DNA from: Paraburkholderia polaris
GTDB taxonomy: Bacteria > Pseudomonadota > Gammaproteobacteria > Burkholderiales > Burkholderiaceae
NCBI RefSeq assembly: GCF_012927345.1
Contig: NZ_JABBGJ010000014.1
Span: 119,159-183,158 of the forward strand
DNA: 64,000 nt
Reading direction: 5' to 3'
The notes under the pieces were generated by a model. The model saw only the letters and a list, made by a program, of their open reading frames with translations. It ran no database searches and had not been told where the DNA came from. The stretch's first letter is position 1; each line of letters begins with the position of its first letter. The position numbers were made by a program, and so were the translations under genes. Below are positions 43,830 through 55,510 of this stretch, piece after piece.

Positions 43830-45284
43830 TCACTTCTTGCTACCTTCAGCGAGGTCGGCCATCGCGGCGATCACACCTTCCGCATAGGCCGGATCGGCAC
43901 GGCGGAAATGCTCGATCTGACGCGCGACGATCTCCTGCGGCACACCGTTGATATGGCGTGCGATGTTGCCGAACAGACGCTGGCGTTGCGCCGCGTCGAA
44001 GAGCGCAAACAGCATACCCGGCTGCGTGTAGTAGTCGTCGTCCAGGCGATGGTCGTAACGATCGACCGTACCCGCTGCGAGCGGCGGTTCCGACGCGTTG
44101 CCGTCCTGCGCGAAGTCACCGAAGCGATTCGGCTCGTAGTTCACGTTGCCGCCGAGGTTGCCGTCCGTGCGCATCGCGCCGTCGCGATGGAACGAATACG
44201 GGCAGGCCGCACGCGCTGCATTCACCGGAATCTGATGGTGATTGACACCGAGACGGTAGCGCTGCGTGTCGCCATACGAGAACAAACGGCCCTGCAACAG
44301 ACGGTCCGGCGAGAAGCCGATCCCCGGCACCACGTTGGCCGGCGTGAACGCTGCCTGCTCTACGTCCGCAAAGTAGTTCGCCGCGTTACGGTTCAACTCG
44401 ATCGTGCCGACGTCGATCAACGGGTAGTCCTTCTGCGACCACACCTTCGTGATGTCGAACGGATTGAAGCGATAGTTCGCGGCTTCCGCTTCCGGCATCA
44501 CCTGAATGGCAAAACGCCATTTCGGGAAGTTGCCTGCTTCAATGCTCGTGAGCAGATCGCGTTGCGCGCTTTCACGGTTCTGTGCCACCACTTGCGCCGC
44601 TTCGGCATCGGTAAAGTTCTCAATGCCCTGCAGCGACTTGAAGTGGAACTTCACCCAGAAGCGCTCGTTGTTCGCGTTGATGAACGAATACGTGTGCGAG
44701 CCGAAGCCGTGCATCTTGCGGTAGTTCTGCGGAATGCCGCGATCGCTCATCAGGATGGTGACCTGATGCAACGACTCCGGATGCCGCGACCAGAAATCCC
44801 ATGCCGCGATATTGCTGCGCATGTTGGTGTACGGGTCGCGCTTTTGCGTGTGGATGAAGTCCGGGAACTTCAGCGGATCGCGGATGAAGAATACCGGCGT
44901 GTTGTTGCCGACCACGTCCCAGTTGCCTTCTTCCGTGTAGAACTTGATCGAGAAGCCGCGCACGTCGCGTTCCGCGTCGGCGGCGCCGCGTTCGCCCGCC
45001 ACCGTCGAAAAGCGCATGAAGACCGGAGTGTCCTTGCCGACCTGGGCGAACACCTTCGCCTTCGTGTAACGCGAGATGTCGTGCGTGACCTGCAGCGTGC
45101 CGAATGCGCCCGAACCCTTGGCGTGAACGCGACGTTCCGGAATCACTTCGCGATCGAAATGAGCGAGTTTTTCGAGCAGCCAGACGTCTTGCAGGACGAC
45201 CGGACCGCGCGCACCGGCGGTCATCGAATTCTGGTTGTCGGCGATAGGTGCGCCGGCTGCGGTGGTGAGCTTATGTTCGGACAT
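43830..45284 (-). CDS. katA: Catalase (monofunctional heme, small-subunit type)
   Basis: Dismutates H2O2. The 484-aa protein has the active-site block [13 protein letters not shown] (catalytic His54), [27 protein letters not shown] with the active-site Asn, and the heme-ligand Tyr in [14 protein letters not shown]. Length and motifs fit clade 3 catalases. SD AGGAG. The small ORF 70 bp upstream and the oxyR gene beyond it suggest OxyR-dependent, peroxide-induced transcription. Confidence 0.96.
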   Translation of the reverse strand: MSEHKLTTAAGAPIADNQNSMTAGARGPVVLQDVWLLEKLAHFDREVIPERRVHAKGSGAFGTLQVTHDISRYTKAKVFAQVGKDTPVFMRFSTVAGERGAADAERDVRGFSIKFYTEEGNWDVVGNNTPVFFIRDPLKFPDFIHTQKRDPYTNMRSNIAAWDFWSRHPESLHQVTILMSDRGIPQNYRKMHGFGSHTYSFINANNERFWVKFHFKSLQGIENFTDAEAAQVVAQNRESAQRDLLTSIEAGNFPKWRFAIQVMPEAEAANYRFNPFDITKVWSQKDYPLIDVGTIELNRNAANYFADVEQAAFTPANVVPGIGFSPDRLLQGRLFSYGDTQRYRLGVNHHQIPVNAARAACPYSFHRDGAMRTDGNLGGNVNYEPNRFGDFAQDGNASEPPLAAGTVDRYDHRLDDDYYTQPGMLFALFDAAQRQRLFGNIARHINGVPQEIVARQIEHFRRADPAYAEGVIAAMADLAEGSKK

Positions 45285-45354
45285 GCGTGACTCCTGAATG
45301 GCTTTTATCGGAAACAGAATGTGGGGAGAGGTGCGGCGCGCTGAGGCCTACGGC

Positions 45355-45495
45355 TCATGCGGACAAGGCCCGATCGACCAGCAAGGACAGCGCAACCGTG
45401 CGCAGGCTGCTCACCGAGGCGGCGAAGCTACCGGTGGTCACGCGGGCGGATGGGGCAGCGGCGGGTTGGACTTGCTGCGAGTTCGATTGCGTCAT
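45355..45495 (-). CDS. Small 46-aa ORF directly upstream of katA (hypothetical)
   Basis: The ATG at 45495 is preceded by GGAGGAAATC, the best Shine-Dalgarno sequence in the area, and the frame runs 46 codons to TGA at 45355. The product is Ser/Gln/Ala-rich (MTQSNSQQVQPAAAPSARVT) with a hydrophobic C-terminal part (LRTVALSLLVDRAL). It lies between a candidate OxyR-regulated promoter and katA, 70 bp before the catalase start, so it would be the first gene of the katA transcript. I recognise no family. Confidence 0.6.
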   Translation of the reverse strand: MTQSNSQQVQPAAAPSARVTTGSFAASVSSLRTVALSLLVDRALSA

Positions 45496-45538
45496 GATTT
45501 CCTCCGGGTCTGATCGGATCGGGCGATCCATGGAGGAA

Positions 45539-45607
45539 ACTATAACAATCCTATCGAGTTTTCGTGTTTGATTAATTTTATCTATTCGATAGGGACTGCG
45601 ACTATCG
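45539..45607 (-). promoter_or_regulatory. katA promoter region with OxyR-like CTATCG/CGATAG boxes
   Basis: A -10-like TATAGT (45544-45539, minus) lies upstream of the small ORF, without a good -35. Three boxes surround it: CCTATCGA at 45550-45557, TCGATAGG at 45586-45593 and CTATCG at 45602-45607. The pair CGATAG-N9-CTATCG is symmetric. OxyR sites in E. coli contain GATAG-N7-CTATC, so spacing differs by 2 bp. A weak -35 with such boxes fits an activated promoter. Confidence 0.5.
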
Positions 45608-45677
45608 GCACCTTGGGCGGTCGCCGGACCGGCAGCCGCGAGTACGCGGCCGGCCGGCTTAAGCGCGGAGCGCGCTC

Positions 45678-46637
45678 TTAATTGACAGCGACCGGCAGAT
45701 CGAGCTTTTTGACGCCCGCCAGATCGCAGGAGTTGATGGCGTCGCAGATGGCCTCGATGGCGGGCATCCGCGTGAAACTCTTGCGCCAGGCGAGCACGAC
45801 GCGGCGATCCGGCACCGGCTCGTCAAATGCGACGTAACTGAGCAAGCCCGCGTCGATACCGCCAGCGTGCGGCTTGACTTCATGCACCGACATGCGCGGC
45901 AGCACGGTAATGCCGACGCCGCTCGCCACCATATGCCGAATCGTTTCCAGCGACGAACCTTCGAAGGTTTTCTGGATGCCGTCCGCATTCTGCGAGAAAC
46001 GCATCAGTTCTGGGCAAACGCCCAGCACGTGGTCGCGGAAGCAATGGCCGCTGCCGAGCAACAGCATGGTTTCCTGCTTGAGATCCTCGGCATCGATCTT
46101 CGCGCGGTTTTCCCACGCGTGACCGGACGGCAGTGCGACAACAAACGGTTCGTCATAGAGCGGGCGTTGCATCAGGCCCGTTTCCGGGAATGGCAGCGCC
46201 ATGATGGCGACGTCGATTTCGCCCTGCTTGAGCAGTTCGATCAGCTTGACCGTGTAATTTTCCTGCAGCATCAGCGGCATCTGCGGGACGCGCTTGATCA
46301 TCTGCTTGACGAGCGTAGGCAGCAGATACGGCCCGATCGTATAGATGACGCCGAGGCGCAGCGGTCCGACCAGCGGGTCTTTGCCCTGTTTCGCGATCTC
46401 TTTGATGGCGAGCGTCTGTTCGAGGACGCGCTGGGCTTGCGTGACGATCTGTTCGCCGATCGGCGTGACACTGACTTCGCTGGTGCCGCGCTCGAAAATC
46501 TGCACGTTGAGCTCGTCTTCGAGCTTTTTGATGGCCACCGACAGGGTCGGCTGGCTGACGAAACACGCTTCGGCGGCCCGGCCGAAGTGCCGCTCGCGGG
46601 CGACCGCGACGATGTATTTCAATTCGGTGAGCGTCAT
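45678..46637 (-). CDS. oxyR: Hydrogen peroxide-responsive LysR-type regulator OxyR
   Basis: The 319-aa protein has an N-terminal winged HTH (about 1-60: FGRAAEACFVSQPTLSVAIK) and a LysR substrate-binding domain. The redox switch cysteines fall at exactly Cys199 and Cys208 (GSGHCFRDHVLGVCPEL), the same numbers as in E. coli OxyR. It is downstream of recG on the same strand (114-bp gap) and upstream of katA, which it probably activates together with dps. Confidence 0.95.
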   Translation of the reverse strand: MTLTELKYIVAVARERHFGRAAEACFVSQPTLSVAIKKLEDELNVQIFERGTSEVSVTPIGEQIVTQAQRVLEQTLAIKEIAKQGKDPLVGPLRLGVIYTIGPYLLPTLVKQMIKRVPQMPLMLQENYTVKLIELLKQGEIDVAIMALPFPETGLMQRPLYDEPFVVALPSGHAWENRAKIDAEDLKQETMLLLGSGHCFRDHVLGVCPELMRFSQNADGIQKTFEGSSLETIRHMVASGVGITVLPRMSVHEVKPHAGGIDAGLLSYVAFDEPVPDRRVVLAWRKSFTRMPAIEAICDAINSCDLAGVKKLDLPVAVN

Positions 46638-46751
46638 TGGGGGACCAATCAGTGCGATGAGTTCGATAGGTTCTAGTTATACACCTATAGGGTCGGTTCG
46701 CCAACCTTTTGGTCCTCCTGGCGGCAGGCGCCCCGCGACCAATGGCGCATC

Positions 46752-49058
46752 CTAGGCCTTCAAATACTGCTCGCGGGCACCAAGCCACCGGGCCAGATGC
46801 TGCATCACCACCTCGGGATACTTCTGGAGTAAAGCCGCGGCGGCCTCTCTGGCCGGCTCGATGAGCCACTGATCATTCTCGAGATCGGCAAACCTCAACA
46901 TGGCCGCACCCGACTGCCGGGCACCAAGGAACTCCCCCGGACCACGAATCTCAAGGTCGCGCCGGGCGATTTCGAACCCGTCAGTCGTCTCCCGCATGGT
47001 CTGCAAGCGCGCCCGCGCCGTCATCGACAGCGGCCCGGTATACAGCAACACGCAAACCGAAGCCGCACTTCCGCGCCCCACCCGCCCGCGCAACTGGTGC
47101 AACTGCGCGAGGCCGAACCGCTCGGCATGCTCGATCACCATCAGCGACGCATTCGGCACATCGACACCCACCTCGATCACCGTCGTCGCCACCAGCAACT
47201 GCACCTCGTTGCGCGTGAACGCATCCATCACAGCAGCCTTCTCCGCCGGCGCGAGACGTCCGTGGACCAGACCGACATTCAACTCGGGCAACGCGGCCAC
47301 CAGCGTTTCGTAGGTTTCCACCGCCGTCTGCAGCTGCAAGGTCTCGCTTTCTTCGATCAGCGGACACACCCAATACACCTGCCGCCCAGTCAGCGCGGCC
47401 TCACGGACTCGGCCGATTACCTCTGCACGCCGCGCGTCGGAGACCAGCTTGGTCAGAATCGGCGTGCGCCCAGGCGGCAGTTCGTCGATGGTCGAGACGT
47501 CGAGGTCGGCGTAATAGGTCATCGCCAGCGTGCGTGGAATCGGCGTCGCAGACATCATCAATTGATGCGGCTGGAAATCGCTCGCGCCGTCGGCGGCGTT
47601 CTGCGCCTTGGCGCGCAAGGCGAGACGCTGCGCCACGCCGAAGCGATGCTGCTCATCAACGATCACCAGCCCCAGCCGCGCGAACTCGACCGCGTCCTGG
47701 ATGATCGCGTGCGTACCGATCACGAGTTGCGCCGTGCCGAGCGCCGCCGCTTCGATCGCGGCGCGCTTTTCCTTGGTCTTCAGACTGCCGGCGAGCCACG
47801 CGACGCTCACGCCCAGCGGCTCCAGCCAGCCGCGCAATTTGCGCGCGTGCTGTTCGGCGAGGATTTCGGTCGGCGCCATCAGCGCCGCCTGGTAGCCGGC
47901 GTCGATCGCTTGTGCCGCAGCCAGCGCGGCCACGATCGTCTTGCCACTGCCGACATCGCCCTGCAGCAGCCGCTGCATCGGATGAGGCTGCGTCAGATCG
48001 AGCGCGATCTCGCCGCCCACGCGCTCCTGCGCCGCCGTCAGCGAAAACGGCAACGCCTTCAGCAAGCGCGCCACCAGCGCCGATTCATCGCCCAGCTTCC
48101 GGCGTGGCATAGCCGGCGCCGCGCGCGTGCGGCGCTCTTCATGTGCGCGCTTCAACGACATTTGCTGCGCCAGCAATTCTTCGAACTTGATACGCACCCA
48201 CGCGGGATGCGTGCCGTCGATTAACGCGGTTTCATCGGATTGCACGCCCGGATGATGCAGCGTGCGCACTGCGTCCATCAGCGTCGGCACGCCGAGCGGC
48301 TGCATATAAGTTTGCGCGATCGGCCCGGGCAGCAACTCCGGCAACGACGTGCGCGACAGCGCGTTATCGATCGACTTGCGCAGATACGCCTGCGTCACGC
48401 CCGCGGTGCTCGGATACACCGGCGTCAGCACCTGCGGCAGCGGCGTGTCTTCGTCGACTACGCGTACCGCCGGATGCACCATCTCCATGCCGAAGAAACC
48501 GCCACGCACGTCACCGCGCACTCGCAAGCGCGCGCCGATCGCCATCTGCTTGACCTGCGAGCCGTAGAAATTCAGAAAGCGCAGCACGAGCTCGTCGCCG
48601 GCGTCGTCGCGCAGTTTCACCAGCAACTGCCGGCGCGGGCGATAGGCGATCTCGTTGTCGAACACCACGCCTTCCGTTTGCGCGATGCCGCCCGGCAGCA
48701 GATGCCCGATCGGCGTCAGCGAAGTCTCGTCTTCGTAGCGCATCGGCAGATGCAGGACCAGATCGATGTCGCGCGTGAGGCCGAGTTTGGCGAGCTTGTC
48801 GGCGGGTTTGGCTGCGGCTTTGGCGGCGGCCTTGGCAGCAGGCTTCCCGGTGGCTTTGCCCGCGGGTTTGCCGGCGGGCTTGTCACCGAATGGGTCAACA
48901 ATTTCACCTTCACGCGCGGCGTTGTCGCTCTCCAGCGCGACACCCGCGCCGAGGTCGTTCACGTCCGCCGCCGCTGCTTTGCCCCGCGAGACGCGGCGCT
49001 TCGGCTCGGCGCTCACTTCATCGGTAGCGGAGGGCAATCGGCGTTCGGACAAAGGCAT
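46752..49058 (-). CDS. recG: ATP-dependent DNA helicase RecG
   Basis: Branch-migrating helicase for stalled forks and Holliday junctions. Marks are [16 protein letters not shown] (wedge start), the Walker [16 protein letters not shown], the [11 protein letters not shown] box (DEQH), [20 protein letters not shown], and [13 protein letters not shown] chose the ATG at 49058 (768 aa); the frame extends to 49145. Unusually, residues about 55-90 form a Lys-Pro-Ala-Gly-rich low-complexity tract (nt 48787-48890) before the wedge, making it longer than most RecG proteins. It is divergent from queA and probably co-transcribed with oxyR. Confidence 0.93.
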   Translation of the reverse strand: MPLSERRLPSATDEVSAEPKRRVSRGKAAAADVNDLGAGVALESDNAAREGEIVDPFGDKPAGKPAGKATGKPAAKAAAKAAAKPADKLAKLGLTRDIDLVLHLPMRYEDETSLTPIGHLLPGGIAQTEGVVFDNEIAYRPRRQLLVKLRDDAGDELVLRFLNFYGSQVKQMAIGARLRVRGDVRGGFFGMEMVHPAVRVVDEDTPLPQVLTPVYPSTAGVTQAYLRKSIDNALSRTSLPELLPGPIAQTYMQPLGVPTLMDAVRTLHHPGVQSDETALIDGTHPAWVRIKFEELLAQQMSLKRAHEERRTRAAPAMPRRKLGDESALVARLLKALPFSLTAAQERVGGEIALDLTQPHPMQRLLQGDVGSGKTIVAALAAAQAIDAGYQAALMAPTEILAEQHARKLRGWLEPLGVSVAWLAGSLKTKEKRAAIEAAALGTAQLVIGTHAIIQDAVEFARLGLVIVDEQHRFGVAQRLALRAKAQNAADGASDFQPHQLMMSATPIPRTLAMTYYADLDVSTIDELPPGRTPILTKLVSDARRAEVIGRVREAALTGRQVYWVCPLIEESETLQLQTAVETYETLVAALPELNVGLVHGRLAPAEKAAVMDAFTRNEVQLLVATTVIEVGVDVPNASLMVIEHAERFGLAQLHQLRGRVGRGSAASVCVLLYTGPLSMTARARLQTMRETTDGFEIARRDLEIRGPGEFLGARQSGAAMLRFADLENDQWLIEPAREAAAALLQKYPEVVMQHLARWLGAREQYLKA

Positions 49059-49206
49059 GGGTTGCTTCGCAAGTACAATATCGGCTGTCAAAGGTGTCGC
49101 CGCGATACAGCGCGCGGGCTCGCGGGCCGCTCTGGCGTCCCGCAATCATAGCCGCCCGGCTCCGGCTTCGGCTCAATTCAGTCCCAATTCGCTCCCAGTC
49201 GTCCGC

Positions 49207-50265
49207 ATGTTTACGCTTTCCGATTTCGATTTCGATCTGCCACCCGAGCTGATCGCACAAGTCGCGCTGCCCGAGCGCAGCGCCAGCCGTCTGCTCGAAG
49301 TGGCCAACCCGGCCGGCTCAGCCGACGCCGCACGCCTGATCGATCGCCGTTTTGCCGAGTTGCCCGAGTGCATCGCGGCCGGCGATCTGCTGGTCTTCAA
49401 CGATACCAAAGTCCTGAAGGCGCGCTTCCTCGGCCAGAAGGCCAGTGGCGGCAAGGTCGAAGTGCTGGTAGAGCGTCTGACCGGCGAACGCACGGCGCTC
49501 GCGCAGATCCGGGCGAGCAAGAGCCCGCAGCCCGGCACCACGATCCGTCTCGCCGACGCTTTCGACGTGACGATCGGCGAACGCGTCGAGCCGTTCTATA
49601 CGCTGCATTTCCCGGACGACTGTCTGACGCTGATCGAGCAATTCGGCCGCCTGCCGCTGCCGCCTTACATCGAGCACGATCCCGATGCAACGGATGAAAC
49701 CCGCTACCAGACGGTGTTCGCGCAAAACCCGGGCGCCGTGGCTGCGCCCACCGCCGGCCTGCACTTCGACGAAGCGCTGCTCGCGCGGCTCGACGCCCGC
49801 GGCGTGGAGCGCGCAACGCTGACGCTGCACGTCGGCGCGGGCACCTTCCAGCCGGTGCGGGTGGAGAATCTGGCCGAGCATAAGATGCACAGCGAGTGGT
49901 ATCACCTGCCGCAATCGCTCGCCGAGAAGATCGCGGCGACCCGTGCACGCGGCAACCGCGTGATCGCGGTAGGCACGACGTCGATGCGCGCGCTGGAAGC
50001 CGCCGCGCGTGATGCTGAAGCGGTCGGCCGCCCGCTCGGCGCGGCCAGCACGGAAACCGACATCTTCATCACGCCGGGCTACAAATTCCGCGTGGTCGAC
50101 CGGCTGGTGACCAATTTCCATTTGCCGAAGTCGACGTTGCTGATGCTGGTGTCGGCGTTCGCCGGTGTCGAGACGATTCGCGAGGCGTACCGGCATGCGA
50201 TCGAACAGCGTTATCGCTTCTTTAGTTACGGCGATGCGATGCTCCTTACGCGCCGCGACGCCTGA
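49207..50265 (+). CDS. queA: S-adenosylmethionine:tRNA ribosyltransferase-isomerase
   Basis: Transfers the ribosyl moiety of SAM to 7-aminomethyl-deazaguanine-tRNA, making epoxyqueuosine. The ATG at 49207 gives 352 aa and the family N-terminus [18 protein letters not shown]. Other marks are [34 protein letters not shown] (read in part), [30 protein letters not shown] and [15 protein letters not shown]. It precedes tgt, the other queuosine tRNA gene, by 236 bp. Confidence 0.96.
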   Translation: MFTLSDFDFDLPPELIAQVALPERSASRLLEVANPAGSADAARLIDRRFAELPECIAAGDLLVFNDTKVLKARFLGQKASGGKVEVLVERLTGERTALAQIRASKSPQPGTTIRLADAFDVTIGERVEPFYTLHFPDDCLTLIEQFGRLPLPPYIEHDPDATDETRYQTVFAQNPGAVAAPTAGLHFDEALLARLDARGVERATLTLHVGAGTFQPVRVENLAEHKMHSEWYHLPQSLAEKIAATRARGNRVIAVGTTSMRALEAAARDAEAVGRPLGAASTETDIFITPGYKFRVVDRLVTNFHLPKSTLLMLVSAFAGVETIREAYRHAIEQRYRFFSYGDAMLLTRRDA

Positions 50266-50330
50266 TACGTTCCAGGTCGTGCGGCGATGTACCGCCGGAT
50301 AGCGTTGCGCGCTAGCAGCGGGCGCGGTAG

Positions 50331-51707
<1,377 letters not shown>

Positions 51708-51851
51708 CCGGCAATCGGGAATCAGCTGACGAATTGGCCGGAGGAATCCATCGGCTTGGCGCGGAAAACCTTACAATTAACTTTCGCGTGCAGTGAAAAA
51801 GGCTTTAAACGGTTGATCGGAAAGCCGATTCGCCGCGCCGACCCCTGTCAG

Positions 51852-51883
51852 GCCGGTGGTAGAATAACCGGCTGATTTTTTTG
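51852..51883 (+). terminator. Probable intrinsic terminator between tgt and yajC
   Basis: GCCGGT and ACCGGC form a 6-bp stem with a 9-nt loop, followed by TGATTTTTTTG. It ends 30 bp before the yajC start, so it may lower read-through or act as an mRNA boundary between tgt and the sec genes. Confidence 0.55.
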
Positions 51884-51913
51884 ATTGTTTCGATTTATAA
51901 CGGAGAGACCAAC

Positions 51914-52243
51914 GTGTCGTTCATTACAGATGCCTTCGCCCAAGGCACAGCAACAGGTGGCATTGAATCGAACCTGATGAGCTTCCTGCCGCTGATCCTC
52001 ATGTTCGGCGTGCTGTACTTCATCATGATTCGCCCGCAAATGAAGCGCCAGAAAGAACATCGCAACATGCTCTCCGCGATGGCGAAGGGCGACGAAGTGG
52101 TCACGAACGGCGGCATCGTCGGCAAGGTGACCAAGGTGGGTGAAGCTTACGTCGGCGTCGAAATCTCGGAAGGCACGGAAATCACCGTGCAAAAAGCGTC
52201 GGTCACGACGATTCTCCCGAAGGGCACGATCAAGTCGCTGTAA
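51914..52243 (+). CDS. yajC: Preprotein translocase accessory subunit YajC
   Basis: Small inner-membrane subunit associated with SecDF. The GTG at 51914 with SD cggagag gives 109 aa, the usual size; a TTG further upstream would lengthen it by 11 residues. One N-terminal membrane helix (FLPLILMFGVLYFIMIRPQMK) is followed by the conserved cytoplasmic domain GDEVVTNGGIVGKVTKVGE. It leads the yajC-secD-secF set. Confidence 0.95.
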   Translation: MSFITDAFAQGTATGGIESNLMSFLPLILMFGVLYFIMIRPQMKRQKEHRNMLSAMAKGDEVVTNGGIVGKVTKVGEAYVGVEISEGTEITVQKASVTTILPKGTIKSL

Positions 52244-52361
52244 GGCCTGCTCTCTCGCGTCCGGCGCGGCCTCGCCGGCGGTTCTCGCAGAACAACGCTG
52301 AACTGCCCGCGCTCATCGCCGGACGCATCGCTTCCAAGCCAACCTTCCCGTTGGACCACTC

Positions 52362-54401
52362 ATGAATCGTTACCCCCTCTGGAAATATGCCGTGATGCTG
52401 GTGGCTCTGGTCATCGGCCTCGTGTACACGCTGCCCAATCTGTTCGGCGAAGCGCCGGCGGTGCAGGTGTCGAGCGGCAAGGCAACGGTCAAGCTCGACT
52501 CGACCACGCTGTCGGCAGTCGAAGCGGCGCTTGCTGCCAATCAGATCAAGCCTGACGACGTCACGTTCGACAACTCGTCGACCAACGCGAACATCCGCGT
52601 GCGTCTGCCGGACACCGACACGCAGTTGCGCGTGAAGGACCTGCTGCAGAAGTCGCTGAACAGCGACCCGACCGATCCGCAGTTCATCGTTGCGCTGAAC
52701 CTGCAAAGCGCGTCGCCGCATTGGCTGACCGCACTGCATGCACTGCCGATGTACCTCGGTCTCGATCTGCGCGGCGGCGTGCACTTCCTGCTGCAGGTCG
52801 ACATGGCCGGCGCGCTCAACAAGAAGCTCGACTCCGACGCTTCGGATGCACGCACCATGCTGCGTGACAACAACATCCGCGACGGCGGCGTGAACCGCGT
52901 CAACCAGACGGTGGTGATCAATTTCGCCGACCAGGCCACGGCGGACGCGGCATCCAAGCAACTGGGCCGCGGCATCAGCGAACTCCAGTGGGCTTCGCAA
53001 GCGAACCCGGACGGCGGTGTGCAACTGGTCGGCACGTTCACGCCGGCGGTGCAGAAAGCCGTGCAGGACGCCGCGCTCAAGCAGAACATCACCACACTGC
53101 ATAACCGCGTGAACGAACTCGGCGTGGCCGAGCCGGTGATCCAGCAGCAAGGCTCGGACCGTATCGTCGTCGAACTGCCGGGTGTGCAGGACACGGCGAA
53201 GGCAAAGGACATCATCGGCCGCACGGCAACGCTCGAAGCGCGCCTCGCCGACCCGGTGAACACGCATCCGAACCCGTCCGATCCGGTCCCGCCGGGTGAC
53301 GAGCTGTTCACGCAAGGCAACCAGACGCCGGTGCTGCTGCGCAAGCAGATCATCTTCACGGGTGACCGCATCATCGACGCGTCGGCCGGCTTCGACGAAC
53401 ATCAGCGTCCGTCGGTCAACATCCGCCTCGACTCGGCGGGTGGCCGCGCGGTGCGCAGCGTCTCGCGCGACAACATCGGCAAACCGATGGCGATGGTGCT
53501 GTTCGAAAAGGGCAAGGGCGAAGTGCTGACGGTGGCGACCATCCAGTCGGAACTGGGCGACCGCTTCCAGATCACCGGCCAGGCCACGCCGCAAGGCGCC
53601 GCCGACCTCGCGCTGCTGTTGCGCGCCGGTTCGCTCGCCGCGCCGATGGACATCATCGAAGAACGCACGATCGGCCCGAGCCTCGGCGCGGACAACATCA
53701 AGAAGGGCTTCCACTCGGTGGTGTGGGGCTTCGTGGCAATCGCCGTCTTCATGATCGCGTACTACATGCTGTTCGGCGTGATCTCGATGATCGGCTTGTC
53801 GGTCAACCTGCTGCTGCTGATCGCCGTGCTGTCCATGTTGCAGGCCACGCTCACCTTGCCGGGTATCGCCGCTATCGCGCTCGCGCTCGGTATGGCGATC
53901 GACGCGAACGTGCTTATCAACGAGCGTATCCGGGAAGAACTGCGCCACGGCGCGCCGCCGCAACTGGCGATCCAGAACGGCTACGCGCATGCATGGGCGA
54001 CGATTCTCGACTCCAACGTCACCACGCTGATCGCCGGCCTCGCGCTGCTCGCCTTCGGCTCCGGCCCGGTGCGCGGCTTCGCGATGGTCCACTGTATCGG
54101 CATCTTGACGTCGATGTTCTCGGCAGTGTTCTTCTCGCGCGGTATCGTCAACTTCTGGTACGGCGGCAAGAAGAAGCTCAAATCGTTGGCCATCGGTCAG
54201 GTGTGGCGTCCGCAACCGCAAGGTATCGACGGCGCCGCCGCCTACCTCGGTAACGAAGATGCTGCGACCGATACAGCACGAGCCGTCGCCGCGGTAAGCG
54301 CCAAGCCCAAGGCCAAAGCTGCGGCGCAGGCGCGTGCCAAGCCGACCGTGCGGCGCCGCGACGCGTCCAATACGCCGCAGAAACCGGGTTCATCCCGCTG
54401 A
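52362..54401 (+). CDS. secD: Protein translocase subunit SecD
   Basis: Proton-driven component that pulls preproteins through SecYEG. The 679-aa protein has an N-terminal helix, a large periplasmic P1 domain with the motif YLGLDLRGGVHFLLQVD, and a C-terminal block of five helices starting near residue 445, including GMAIDANVLINERIREEL. A basic/Ala-rich tail (KPKAKAAAQARAKPTVRRRD) extends past the usual C-terminus. secF follows after 18 bp. Confidence 0.96.
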   Translation: MNRYPLWKYAVMLVALVIGLVYTLPNLFGEAPAVQVSSGKATVKLDSTTLSAVEAALAANQIKPDDVTFDNSSTNANIRVRLPDTDTQLRVKDLLQKSLNSDPTDPQFIVALNLQSASPHWLTALHALPMYLGLDLRGGVHFLLQVDMAGALNKKLDSDASDARTMLRDNNIRDGGVNRVNQTVVINFADQATADAASKQLGRGISELQWASQANPDGGVQLVGTFTPAVQKAVQDAALKQNITTLHNRVNELGVAEPVIQQQGSDRIVVELPGVQDTAKAKDIIGRTATLEARLADPVNTHPNPSDPVPPGDELFTQGNQTPVLLRKQIIFTGDRIIDASAGFDEHQRPSVNIRLDSAGGRAVRSVSRDNIGKPMAMVLFEKGKGEVLTVATIQSELGDRFQITGQATPQGAADLALLLRAGSLAAPMDIIEERTIGPSLGADNIKKGFHSVVWGFVAIAVFMIAYYMLFGVISMIGLSVNLLLLIAVLSMLQATLTLPGIAAIALALGMAIDANVLINERIREELRHGAPPQLAIQNGYAHAWATILDSNVTTLIAGLALLAFGSGPVRGFAMVHCIGILTSMFSAVFFSRGIVNFWYGGKKKLKSLAIGQVWRPQPQGIDGAAAYLGNEDAATDTARAVAAVSAKPKAKAAAQARAKPTVRRRDASNTPQKPGSSR

Positions 54402-54419
54402 GCCCCGGAGAACTAGACC

Positions 54420-55370
54420 ATGGAATTTTTCCGTTTTCGCAAAGACATTCCGTTCATGCAGCGTGCGTTGATCTTCAACGCAATCTCGCTGTTGACGTTC
54501 CTTGCCGCTGTGTTCTTCCTGCTACATCGTGGGCTGCATCTGTCGGTTGAATTCACTGGCGGTACTGTCATCGAAGTGCAGTACCCGGGTGCGGCACCGC
54601 TCGAACCGGTGCGCGGCACGCTCAACAAGCTCGGCTACCCCGACGCGCAAGTGCAGAACTTCGGCACCTCGCGTGACGTGCTGATCCGTCTGCCGCTCAA
54701 GCAGGGCTACACGTCGGCGCAACAGAGCGACCAGGTGATGGGCGCGCTGAAGGGCCAGGATCCGCAGGTGCAGTTGCAGCGTGTCGAGTTCGTCGGCCCG
54801 CAGGTCGGCAAGGAACTCGCTACCGACGGCCTGCTTGCGCTGGCCTGTGTGGTGGTCGGCATCGTGATCTACCTGTCGTTCCGCTTCGAATGGAAGTACG
54901 CGGTGGCCGGTGTCATCGCGAACTTGCACGACGTGATCATCATTCTCGGCTTCTTCGCGTTCTTCCAGTGGGAGTTCTCGCTGTCGGTACTGGCCGCGGT
55001 GCTCGCGGTGCTCGGCTACTCGGTGAACGAATCCGTCGTTATCTTCGACCGGATTCGTGAAACCTTCCGCCGCGAACGCAAGATGACCGTGATCGAGGTG
55101 ATCAACCACGCGATCACCAGCACGATGTCGCGCACGATCATCACCCACGGCTGCACGCAGATGATGGTGTTGTCGATGTTCCTGTTCGGCGGCCCCACGC
55201 TGCACTACTTCGCCCTGGCGCTGACGGTCGGTATTCTGTTCGGTATCTACTCGTCGGTGTTCGTCGCCGCGGCGCTCGCCATGTGGTTCGGCGTGAAGCG
55301 CGAAGATCTGATAAAAGACAAGAAGGAACGCGTCGATCCGGACGATCCAAACGCAGGCGCGCAAGTCTGA
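54420..55370 (+). CDS. secF: Protein translocase subunit SecF
   Basis: The 316-aa partner of SecD. It has one N-terminal helix, the conserved LSVEFTGGTVIEVQYP segment, and a C-terminal RND-type helix block with VLGYSVNESVVIFDRIRE, a signature of SecF, and LFGIYSSVFVAAALAMWFG. The order yajC-secD-secF is standard. A strong terminator follows 40 bp later. Confidence 0.96.
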   Translation: MEFFRFRKDIPFMQRALIFNAISLLTFLAAVFFLLHRGLHLSVEFTGGTVIEVQYPGAAPLEPVRGTLNKLGYPDAQVQNFGTSRDVLIRLPLKQGYTSAQQSDQVMGALKGQDPQVQLQRVEFVGPQVGKELATDGLLALACVVVGIVIYLSFRFEWKYAVAGVIANLHDVIIILGFFAFFQWEFSLSVLAAVLAVLGYSVNESVVIFDRIRETFRRERKMTVIEVINHAITSTMSRTIITHGCTQMMVLSMFLFGGPTLHYFALALTVGILFGIYSSVFVAAALAMWFGVKREDLIKDKKERVDPDDPNAGAQV

Positions 55371-55409
55371 TTCTGCTGCGGGCAGACATCCGACCCAATC
55401 GCAATAAAG

Positions 55410-55438
55410 AAAGGCCGGTTCTCTCGAACCGGCCTTTT
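55410..55438 (+). terminator. Intrinsic terminator after secF
   Basis: AAAGGCCGGTTC and GAACCGGCCTTT form a perfect 12-bp stem with a TCTC loop, continuing into a short T run. The flanking A/T symmetry allows it to work in both directions, so it may also serve the convergent MFS gene. Confidence 0.92.
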
Positions 55439-55510
55439 GCGTTTACCGCCTTTGCCGCGCTGCGCTAGCCCGTTTTGCTGTCCCGTTGCGCCGGGACAAC
55501 CGGCGAGGCT

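Noticed and set aside
52230..54221. 663-codon open frame antisense to secD
   Set aside because: Shadow of secD; no SD and no domain, with biased Asp/Arg/His composition.
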